Below are positions 23,505-29,768 of a stretch of DNA of 30,450 nucleotides, one piece after another. The position numbers and the translations under genes were made by a program. Under the pieces are notes generated by a model. It had not been told where the DNA came from and did not search any database. It saw only the letters and a program-made list of their open reading frames with translations. Within the stretch, counting starts at the first letter, position 1; every line of letters begins with the position of its first letter. This DNA is from a virus: positions 1 through 30,450 of IMG/VR virus record IMGVR_UViG_3300042691_031196; one strand, 5' to 3'.

Positions 23505-23529
23505 AAACCCCTCAATTGAGGGGTTTTTT
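23505..23529 (+). terminator. Rho-independent terminator after FKBP
   Basis: Stem AAACCCCTC / GAGGGGTTT with loop AATT at 23505-23526, followed by T's to 23529. It starts 6 bases after the FKBP stop and just before the end of the convergent HNH gene (23528), so it may serve both strands. Confidence 0.85.
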
Positions 23530-24010
23530 ATTTTTGTAAAAGAATTTTTAAAAATTCATTCCAAGTTTCAATATCATTTTCATTTCTACCTATATTGGCG
23601 GAATAACAACATAAAACCACATTTTCTTTTGTATATCCTTTAGACCTATCTAATCTGTCTAAAGATGGTTGTTGAGGGTGTTTATGTTTATCAGAAGGAA
23701 TTAATGGTACATTAAACCAATAACATTTACCTTCTTGTTTTTCGTATAAATCATTTATATCGTTAACATTTAGTGTGTGTTCTAAATCTCGATTTTTAGA
23801 ATCATTTATTAGTGTATTTTGCCACAATCTAAGTCTTCTTTCTTTTTGTTTATTACCTTCTAACTTTCTGAAATTAGAATCTTTCCTTTTTTCTCTTTTA
23901 TATGTACGTGTAATCTCTAAGACGCATTTTTTGCATTTTTTACCTCTTTGTGATTTATAAAAATCATCTAAAGACTTCAATTTTCCACAAATTTTACAAA
24001 GTTTATCCAT
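23528..24010 (-). CDS. HNH endonuclease with N-terminal zinc ribbon
   Basis: 160 aa from the ATG at 24010. The open frame continues upstream to 24097, but the extra N-terminus is a hydrophobic non-family sequence read through the promoter region. MDKLCKICGK...KKCKKC gives C5, C8, C26 and C29, a zinc ribbon. The middle is very basic (KREKRKD, KQKERRLRLWQ). GKCYWFNVPL (95-104) and PSLDRLDRSKGYTKENVVLCCYSANIGRN (115-143) are the HNH core, with LDR-D, GY and N in the pattern of phage homing endonucleases. It probably cuts double-stranded DNA as a free-standing homing enzyme. It faces the FKBP gene and is flanked by terminators. Confidence 0.8.
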   Translation of the reverse strand: MDKLCKICGKLKSLDDFYKSQRGKKCKKCVLEITRTYKREKRKDSNFRKLEGNKQKERRLRLWQNTLINDSKNRDLEHTLNVNDINDLYEKQEGKCYWFNVPLIPSDKHKHPQQPSLDRLDRSKGYTKENVVLCCYSANIGRNENDIETWNEFLKILLQK

Positions 24011-24013
24011 ACT

Positions 24014-24045
24014 TATAAATATATGGGTAAACATAAAAAAACAAA
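24014..24045 (-). promoter_or_regulatory. Candidate promoter of HNH gene, TTTG-N19-ATATTTATA
   Basis: On the minus strand, TTTG (24042-24045) is followed after 19 bases by ATATTTATA (24014-24022), then 3 bases and the ATG at 24010. Spacing is identical to that at 17783. The TTTG overlaps the terminator hairpin of the upstream gene. Confidence 0.4.
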
Positions 24046-24070
24046 AAAGGAAAATATATTTTCCTTTTTT
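24043..24070 (-). terminator. Terminator after the 82-residue gene
   Basis: Stem AAAAAAGGAAAA / TTTTCCTTTTTT with loop TATA, perfectly paired, 6 bases after the stop of the gene at 24076-24324 on the minus strand. The stem is mostly A-T, so it is weaker than the others, but it ends in a U-rich tail on either strand. Confidence 0.55.
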
Positions 24071-24075
24071 TAATA

Positions 24076-24324
24076 TCAACAGTATGGAGGTGAGCACCTT
24101 TTTTTACCATCAAGTCCTTTCATTCTTCCTTTACATACTTGTACGGCGAACCCATTCGAATAGGCGCTGGGATAAACTTTAAATTTAGCCTTAGCGGCGG
24201 CTTTACCTCTTGCACAAAGTTTAGTCCCTGTTTTCTTTTTACCCTCATTTAATTCTTCTTCATTAATCATCATTTCAATTACTTTTTGTAATTGACTTTC
24301 AGTTACTCTTATAATTTTTCCCAT
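24076..24324 (-). CDS. Small basic Cys-containing protein
   Basis: 82 aa. The N-terminus, KIIRVTESQLQKVIEMMINEEE, is a short helix motif (I/VTESxLxKVI) that recurs at the start of many unrelated phage proteins. After a Lys-rich linker comes LCARGKAAAKAKFKVYPSAYSNGFAVQVCKG, a basic block I recall from small uncharacterised proteins of marine viruses (DUF5872-like; not certain). Four Cys (LC, VC, RC, YC) could bind zinc or form disulfides. A role as a small DNA-packing or virion protein would fit its strong positive charge, but is only a guess. It lies downstream of the unknown gene at 24339. Confidence 0.65.
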   Translation of the reverse strand: MGKIIRVTESQLQKVIEMMINEEELNEGKKKTGTKLCARGKAAAKAKFKVYPSAYSNGFAVQVCKGRMKGLDGKKRCSPPYC

Positions 24325-24338
24325 TTTTTTTTAATTTT

Positions 24339-25061
24339 TTATCTAATAATTCGTTGTGTATCTGTTATTTCGTATAAATAGTCGTCAAAAAAATTCTCAT
24401 ATCGATATAAAAAATCTTGATTGTCGAGCATCTTTATCAAGTTTTCTATTGTAATATTTTTAATATTTCCCCAAGGTTGTTTCATAATAAATTTTTCTTT
24501 TTTTCTCTCAAATAACTGAAATGTAATTTCTATGTCATTAAAATTTGGGATATCAAAATCAATAAAAAATGTATTTTCTCTTCTGTAAATATTTTCACCC
24601 TCAACATTAATACATTTAATGTGTGCAGTAGAATAAATCATCGATCTATCTACTTTAAATTCTTCTAAATCAATAAAACAAGTTTTTGTTTCACCTCTAA
24701 TGTCAAAAGTTTTTTGTAGATGATTTAAATTTAATTTAAATTTTTCTGACTTAATTATTTGTTTAATAATGTGATCAAAAAACGTTGTACTAATTACATC
24801 TTCTTCGGTATTATAAGAATAATGAACCTCATCCCTCTCTAATGCGTCAATGTGATACCTTAATATCATCGAGTATTTGTAAATATCATATAATGAAAAA
24901 CTTTTACCGTATTTAGAAACCAAAAAATCGAATAAATTGACAAACATAAATTCATTACTCCTATCAAGGTTATTTTTTTTTATTACATTATGTAAAAAAG
25001 TTAACGCTTTTTTATCATTTTCTGTAAGAAACTTAAATGTTGCAAAATTTAGTTTTTTCAT
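24339..25061 (-). CDS. Hypothetical protein, 240 aa
   Basis: No family recognised. It has a helical N-terminal third (FLTENDKKALTFLHNVIKKN; FLVSKYGKSFSLYDIYKYSMILRYHIDAL) that could be a small winged-helix or helical-bundle domain, and a middle rich in beta-strands (KTCFIDLEEFKVD; TFFIDFDIPNFNDIEITFQLF). The C-terminus is acidic and aromatic (YRYENFFDDYLYEITD). No membrane segment or Cys motif. Its start shares a 16-base palindromic promoter region with the divergent HExxH gene at 25080. The gene is intact and has normal phage-like composition. Confidence 0.75.
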   Translation of the reverse strand: MKKLNFATFKFLTENDKKALTFLHNVIKKNNLDRSNEFMFVNLFDFLVSKYGKSFSLYDIYKYSMILRYHIDALERDEVHYSYNTEEDVISTTFFDHIIKQIIKSEKFKLNLNHLQKTFDIRGETKTCFIDLEEFKVDRSMIYSTAHIKCINVEGENIYRRENTFFIDFDIPNFNDIEITFQLFERKKEKFIMKQPWGNIKNITIENLIKMLDNQDFLYRYENFFDDYLYEITDTQRIIR

Positions 25062-25062
25062 G

Positions 25063-25078
25063 ATATTTATATAAATAT
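25063..25078. promoter_or_regulatory. Perfect palindrome between divergent genes, ATATTTATATAAATAT
   Basis: A 16-base perfect inverted repeat fills most of the 18-base gap between the starts at 25061 (minus) and 25080 (plus). Each strand has ATATTTATA reading towards its gene, 8 bases before the ATG, and each also contains TATAAATA, the T4 late promoter sequence. It may be a bidirectional promoter or an operator. Confidence 0.5.
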
Positions 25079-25079
25079 T

Positions 25080-25475
25080 ATGAGAAATATAAAAATTTAC
25101 GTAGAAGAGGGGGCAGAAAACATGACTCCAAGATTTGTGGAATTATTAAAAAAATTCATACCTTTTGCGATTAAATTTTTAAATATTGAAACCCCATTTA
25201 CCCTTCATTTAGTTCACTCAAAAGTTCCACAATTAAGAACTACAGGTGTATACATAAATAATGATAATGAAATTTGGATAAGGGTTAAAAATAGACACCA
25301 AGTAGATCTATTCAGAAGTATTTGTCATGAAATGGTTCATCACAAACAAAATGAATTGGGTATGTTAAATTCTCGTTCAGGGGAGGATTCTTCAGTAGAA
25401 GAAGGGCAAGCAAATAGATACGCAGGAATTGTTATGAGAAAATTTGGTAGAAAATATCCTGAAATATACGAATAA
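25080..25475 (+). CDS. Putative zinc metallopeptidase (HExxH)
   Basis: 131 aa. The core is FRSICHEMVHHKQNELG (79-94) with the zincin motif H83-E84-x-x-H87. SVEEGQANRYAGIVMRKFG (105-123), 20 residues later, supplies E107 or E108 as a likely third zinc ligand (gluzincin-type layout). The N-terminal half has beta strands (FTLHLVHSK, GVYINNDNEIWIRV) as in small phage or SprT-like peptidase domains. The start could also be the ATG at 25122 (residue 15): AGAGGGGG lies about 9 bases before it, whereas the ATG at 25080 nearly touches the promoter palindrome. Its partner downstream is a second protease gene. Confidence 0.65.
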   Translation: MRNIKIYVEEGAENMTPRFVELLKKFIPFAIKFLNIETPFTLHLVHSKVPQLRTTGVYINNDNEIWIRVKNRHQVDLFRSICHEMVHHKQNELGMLNSRSGEDSSVEEGQANRYAGIVMRKFGRKYPEIYE

Positions 25476-25497
25476 TAAAAAAGATAAAATTTTAAAA

Positions 25498-26337
25498 ATG
25501 GGTAAATCAAGAAAACCTTCTAAAAAAGTAACTAAAAAAACGACAAAATCAAAATCGAATCCAACGGACAAATTAAAACCTAAAAGTAAGGCGTATTATG
25601 GTTGGACTCCTGATACTCCTGACCATCGTGACTTAATGTTTTCTCTTCCTAAGAAGATGAAAAAACTACCATCAAAGGTAGATTTAAGAACCGAAGAATT
25701 ACCACTATTCGATCAAGGATCTTTGGGTAGTTGTACCGCAAATGCAGTATCTACAGCATTTGCCTTTAGTGTACTTAAACAAAAAGAAGAAGAACTTTAT
25801 ACACCTTCACGTTTATTTATTTATTATAATACTCGTTTATTAGAAGGTAATGTAGGTATAGATAGTGGGGCAACACTTAGGAACACTGTTAAATCTATGA
25901 ATAAAGTTGGTACATGTGGTGAAGATAATTGGCCATATGTAATAACAAAATTTACCAATAAACCTGGTGATACTTGTTATAAAATTGCAAAAGACAATAA
26001 AGCAATAAAATATGAAAGATTAAATCGTTCTTTATATGATTTCAAATCATGTTTAGCCTCAGGATTTCCTTTTGTGGGTGGATTTGCAGTTTATGAAAGT
26101 TTCCAATCTCGTGAAGTGGCTAAAACAGGTATGATGCCAATGCCCGGTAAAGATGAAAAATTTTATGGTGGACACGCAATAATAGTAATGGGTTATGATG
26201 ATGAAATGGAATGTTTTATCGTAAGAAATTCATGGGGTAAAAAATGGGGCGATAAAGGTTATTTTTATATGCCTTACGAATATCTTTTAAATAGACAACT
26301 ATCTGATGACTTTTGGGTGATACAGAAAGTATCTTAA
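25498..26337 (+). CDS. Papain-like cysteine peptidase (C1A)
   Basis: 279 aa from the ATG at 25498; the frame upstream to 25444 overlaps the previous gene and is not family-like. The catalytic set is complete: Q73 of the oxyanion hole and nucleophile C79 in FDQGSLGSCTANAV, H226 in YGGHAIIVMGYDD, and N244 in VRNSWGKKWGDKGYFYMP. SVDLR-type sequence (KVDLRTEELP) precedes the domain as in other C1A enzymes. The first 32 residues are strongly basic (KSRKPSKKVTKKTTKSKSN), with no signal peptide, suggesting a nucleic-acid- or virion-bound enzyme. It follows the HExxH gene by 22 bases and ends just before a terminator. The target is unknown. Confidence 0.9.
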   Translation: MGKSRKPSKKVTKKTTKSKSNPTDKLKPKSKAYYGWTPDTPDHRDLMFSLPKKMKKLPSKVDLRTEELPLFDQGSLGSCTANAVSTAFAFSVLKQKEEELYTPSRLFIYYNTRLLEGNVGIDSGATLRNTVKSMNKVGTCGEDNWPYVITKFTNKPGDTCYKIAKDNKAIKYERLNRSLYDFKSCLASGFPFVGGFAVYESFQSREVAKTGMMPMPGKDEKFYGGHAIIVMGYDDEMECFIVRNSWGKKWGDKGYFYMPYEYLLNRQLSDDFWVIQKVS

Positions 26338-26342
26338 AATAT

Positions 26343-26367
26343 AAAGGGGGTCTAAACCCCCTTTTTT
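26343..26367 (+). terminator. Terminator between papain-like and phosphatase-like genes
   Basis: Stem AAAGGGGG / CCCCCTTT with loop TCTAAA (26343-26364), followed by T's to 26367. It begins 6 bases after the papain-like stop. The convergent gene ends at 26366, inside the T-tract, so the hairpin may stop transcription from both sides. Confidence 0.85.
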
Positions 26368-27841
26368 ATTTATCTATCTGAAAATAATCTATTACAGTAC
26401 CATTTGTTAATGGACCTACATAGTCGTCGTTATAACTATATATATGATAATAGGTTAACCTATCGGTACCTCCAGTACCTACGCCAGGTTCGATGTCAAT
26501 TATACCCGAACCTAACCAATTTCCGGGACAATTGTTCATTAAATTTGTACCTGCATTACTCCCAGTAGTTGCAGTATTCCATCCACTTATAGTTTTACTA
26601 CTAACGGCCATTAAACCACCATATAATCCACCAGTTACATAAAAACTAGGATTACCATTTCCTTGAACAATATGTACCGCACCAGAATATGAAATGTTTT
26701 TTAGATATGGTGATCCCGTTGCTGCGGGAAATAATTGATTTGACCCCCTACCTAAACTACCAACATATGGTGGCCACACATTTGCTGCATTACTAAAAAG
26801 ATTATTTTGATTTCCTGTATAATCATGAAAAAACCAAGTTCTATAATAATTATGATCGTGTCCGTATAAAACTAAGTCAACATCCCCTTGATTTAAAATT
26901 GACACAAATCTATTTCTAAAATTTGTTCCTTGAGTTGAACTATCATTATATGTTCGATGACCGCTATCACTAAATGCGGGAAAATGACATATCACAATTA
27001 ACCATTTTTTTCTTCCCGCCAATTTTTCTTTATTGTAGAATTCTATTTCGTTTTTTAACCATCTCATTTGAGTAGAGTTTACGTCAAGTGAACTAGATGG
27101 ATCATCAATTGTAGATAAATGATAACCATCTAATGATATAAAATGTATGTTACCGTAATCCCAAGAATAAAACCTTGGACTAAATGGTGCGATACCACCT
27201 GTTTCAGTATACCTAGAATATCCAAAATAATTAAAACAAACAATTGACGACATTGGACTGAGTGTAGAATTTGTAGCATAATCATGATTACCCTGTGCAA
27301 TAAATAAATTTGCATTTTTTAATATTGGCTCCCAATTATTAAAAAAATTATTTTGATATTCAGTGATATCACCACTACCATAGGCATTATCACCTATTGA
27401 TATGATACCATCTACTCTATTAGTCCCATTAGGATTTGACGAATTAAAATTATTAAAACCGGTTAACAATACACTGTTTGATCCTATACCCGCATCTGCA
27501 TGAACCCAAAACCTTCTTTTTGCGGAATTATCTCCTATTAATGGTACTGTCCAAAAATATAAATTATTCGACGCAGGGGTAATAGGTATCCCAATCCTAC
27601 CCACAGTATAAAAATATTTAGTCAATGGTGATAATCCTGTTACCCTAACTCGATGTAGGTATCTATTTAAAGCCCCGTTAAGAGTTGGTGCCACAGTACT
27701 CCTATATGATTGATTTAAAGTGGTTGTAGATGTACCTATTTTAACTTCACTACTTGCACTATCTGCCGCGTCAGTAGTCCAACAAATCAATAAATCTCTC
27801 CTTGATGTGTTTATAATATAAGGTCCGTCTAGTAATGCCAT
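26366..27841 (-). CDS. Purple-acid-phosphatase-like metallophosphoesterase
   Basis: 491 aa. An N-terminal FN3-like beta domain (1-100; RDLLICWTTD and HRVRVTGLSPLTKYFYTVG) is followed by a metallophosphoesterase domain with all five metal motifs: D116 in VHADAG, D151 and Y154 in SIGDNAYG (the Tyr is the PAP charge-transfer residue), GNHD (184-187), H286 in VICHFP and GHDHNYYR (327-334). The domain order is that of purple acid phosphatases. No signal peptide is seen, so it is not obviously exported. The C-terminus (about 350-491) has Gly/Asn/Tyr-rich beta sequence. It is in the late minus-strand block after gp23, so it may be virion-bound. Substrate: a phosphomonoester or diester, unknown. Confidence 0.85.
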   Translation of the reverse strand: MALLDGPYIINTSRRDLLICWTTDAADSASSEVKIGTSTTTLNQSYRSTVAPTLNGALNRYLHRVRVTGLSPLTKYFYTVGRIGIPITPASNNLYFWTVPLIGDNSAKRRFWVHADAGIGSNSVLLTGFNNFNSSNPNGTNRVDGIISIGDNAYGSGDITEYQNNFFNNWEPILKNANLFIAQGNHDYATNSTLSPMSSIVCFNYFGYSRYTETGGIAPFSPRFYSWDYGNIHFISLDGYHLSTIDDPSSSLDVNSTQMRWLKNEIEFYNKEKLAGRKKWLIVICHFPAFSDSGHRTYNDSSTQGTNFRNRFVSILNQGDVDLVLYGHDHNYYRTWFFHDYTGNQNNLFSNAANVWPPYVGSLGRGSNQLFPAATGSPYLKNISYSGAVHIVQGNGNPSFYVTGGLYGGLMAVSSKTISGWNTATTGSNAGTNLMNNCPGNWLGSGIIDIEPGVGTGGTDRLTYYHIYSYNDDYVGPLTNGTVIDYFQIDK

Positions 27842-27858
27842 AATATTTTCTATTTATT

Positions 27859-27867
27859 TATAAATAT
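27859..27867 (-). promoter_or_regulatory. ATATTTATA element before the phosphatase-like gene
   Basis: On the minus strand ATATTTATA lies 17 bases before the ATG at 27841. It is just downstream of the gp23 terminator, so the phosphatase gene can be an independent unit. The strand also reads TATAAATA, the T4 late box, through the overlapping bases. Confidence 0.45.
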
Positions 27868-27870
27868 CAT

Positions 27871-27908
27871 AATAAAAAAATAAGGGTGATCTTTTGGATC
27901 ACCCTTAT
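27871..27908 (-). terminator. Terminator after gp23
   Basis: Perfect 12-bp stem, ATAAGGGTGATC / GATCACCCTTAT (27880-27908), 5-base loop, followed on the minus strand by a T-rich tail (27871-27879). It begins 22 bases past the gp23 stop. Confidence 0.9.
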
Positions 27909-27930
27909 AATTTATTGACTATTTAAAGAA

Positions 27931-29727
27931 TTAACGTAATTCTCTAACATCAAATGTTACGATACCATCAACATTAACTGTTGCGTAGAAGCGGTTATTA
28001 ACCATCTTCTTAGCGTAACGAGTCATGATACCTTTTACAGGTGCAAAGTTGAATGGATTGTACATTGTAGGTGTCAATTGGAGAGGTACATACGGTGCGT
28101 AGATGTAACCGGTATCCAACAACGACTTACCTTTGTGTCCAATAATGATTGAACCAGCAGGTGCGTATGGATCACGATATACAGTGTAACGACCACCTAA
28201 AGAACCAACTCTTTCGATACCCATGTTATACTGATCTTGTTCAGGAGCAGCGTTAGATACGTGGAAATACTCAAGATCGTCAAAGATAGCAGATACTTCA
28301 GAAGATACTACGATGAAGTTTGCACCACCACGTAATGTCGACTTGTGAATCTGAGCCGAAGCTTGGTTAATCTTTGTGATAAGAGTTTGATTCCATTCTT
28401 TTTGGGTATATGGTGTAGCAGCGGTAGACACACGCTTCCAACCATTGTAATCCCAACGTAATTGCCATGCCGCACCTTTACGTAAGTCACGTAAAATTTC
28501 ACGATCGATTTCAGCTGCAACTTGCTCAGACAATAAAGCTGTCAATTCAGCCTCTGCATCGATGTTATGGAATGCAGATACGTCTTGTGCGAGTTCAGGT
28601 GACCATGTAGCTCTTAACTTACGCTCAGTTACCGATACAACTACCTCATCAAGTTTGAAAGATACTTCACCCATCTCAGAAGATAATTCAAGAGATGCAT
28701 ATCTTCTCCAAGTGATTGCCCAAGAATCTAAAGTATTACCGGTACTGTCAGCACCTACGTAACCATCAATTCTACCTGAATCACAATCAACGCATGCAGG
28801 ATGTGTTAAATCAACCTCGATATACATTTTACCATCAGGAGTACAAATGTCTCTTGAAGAATCATAAGATGCATAACCGTAGTCTACGATACCACGACCA
28901 TAACGTTGTGTTACAACACGGAAAGGTGCTGAACCTAAATCTGCGATAATAGTTTTACCGTCAGGATCAACGATATTTGCGGCACCTGCGTTAAATACTG
29001 CTAAAGATGCTAAGAAAGCTTCAGTATCCATTTCATTACCATCAGGACCTGTTAATTTACCTGCACCTGAGTTTTGGAATCCTGTGATTTCAAGAATTAC
29101 ACTACGAACTGTACCATCCATAGCTAATGGGAAGTCAGAACTTGCCACAAAACTAGAACAGTCTGCAGACCAAGTTACTGTAGTTGCAGTACCTACGATT
29201 AATTCAAATGAACCTTTAGAGTGATCATAAAGACCATCATTGTAGAAGATATCATAAAGATTCTTACAGAATTCAGAGAATGTTGTAGGAGAGCAACCTG
29301 AATTTACACACTTAGGTAAGTTACTAGCACCCATAGATGTATGTTCACCTGTAGTTGGTTGACCATACTCATCTAATGCACCGTATTCTCTTTTAGAGGT
29401 TACTGGTACGAAGTAGAATAATTTACCGATAGGCATGTTCAATGCTTGTACAGAAACGATATCGTTAGCTAACAATTTAGAGAAAACACGTCTTACGATT
29501 GGGAATACTACAGTTTCAAATGCACCTGAAGAGGTTGCTGTTGTAGATTCGTTCAAAAGTACAGATGCTGTATTTTCATAAAGTTGAGCGATGTTTTCTT
29601 TCAAGTGTCCGTTAAGACCTTTCAAGAATCCTAATTGATCCCATTTTGCAATGGTTTTTTGGCGTATTTGGCGGAGGTGCTCAAGACCTATGTTACCAAC
29701 TTCACCAGAGTTAATTAAATTTCCCAT
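27931..29727 (-). CDS. 23: Major capsid protein (T4 gp23-like)
   Basis: 598 aa, forming the hexamers of the head. FPIVRRVFSKLLANDIVSVQALNMPIGKLFYFVP (about 75-108) is a hallmark of gp23, as is the N-terminal WDQLGFLKGLNG. QLYENTASVLLNE ends at E60 followed by Ser, matching the T4 prohead protease rule (L/I)xE, so residues 1-60 are a probable propeptide (T4 removes 65). The C-terminus has ERVGSLGGRYTVYRDPYAP and MTRYAKKMVNNRFY. The central region (about 135-330) contains an unusual set of Cys, including CVNSGC, EFC and ACVDCDSG, that may bind metal or cross-link. Codons are GC-richer than in the glycan cassette, as expected of a highly made protein. Confidence 0.96.
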   Translation of the reverse strand: MGNLINSGEVGNIGLEHLRQIRQKTIAKWDQLGFLKGLNGHLKENIAQLYENTASVLLNESTTATSSGAFETVVFPIVRRVFSKLLANDIVSVQALNMPIGKLFYFVPVTSKREYGALDEYGQPTTGEHTSMGASNLPKCVNSGCSPTTFSEFCKNLYDIFYNDGLYDHSKGSFELIVGTATTVTWSADCSSFVASSDFPLAMDGTVRSVILEITGFQNSGAGKLTGPDGNEMDTEAFLASLAVFNAGAANIVDPDGKTIIADLGSAPFRVVTQRYGRGIVDYGYASYDSSRDICTPDGKMYIEVDLTHPACVDCDSGRIDGYVGADSTGNTLDSWAITWRRYASLELSSEMGEVSFKLDEVVVSVTERKLRATWSPELAQDVSAFHNIDAEAELTALLSEQVAAEIDREILRDLRKGAAWQLRWDYNGWKRVSTAATPYTQKEWNQTLITKINQASAQIHKSTLRGGANFIVVSSEVSAIFDDLEYFHVSNAAPEQDQYNMGIERVGSLGGRYTVYRDPYAPAGSIIIGHKGKSLLDTGYIYAPYVPLQLTPTMYNPFNFAPVKGIMTRYAKKMVNNRFYATVNVDGIVTFDVRELR

Positions 29728-29768
29728 GTTTATTTGTTTTATTTTTTTAGGAATTTGTTATTTATTGT

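Noticed and set aside
24011-24097. Longer N-terminus for the HNH protein, with a hydrophobic leader resembling a signal peptide
   Set aside because: The extra residues are read through the TTTG/ATATTTATA promoter and terminator region; the zinc ribbon starts right after the ATG at 24010.
28308-28949. Three short frames (one minus, two plus) within gp23
   Set aside because: They lie inside the strongly supported capsid gene and give low-complexity products.
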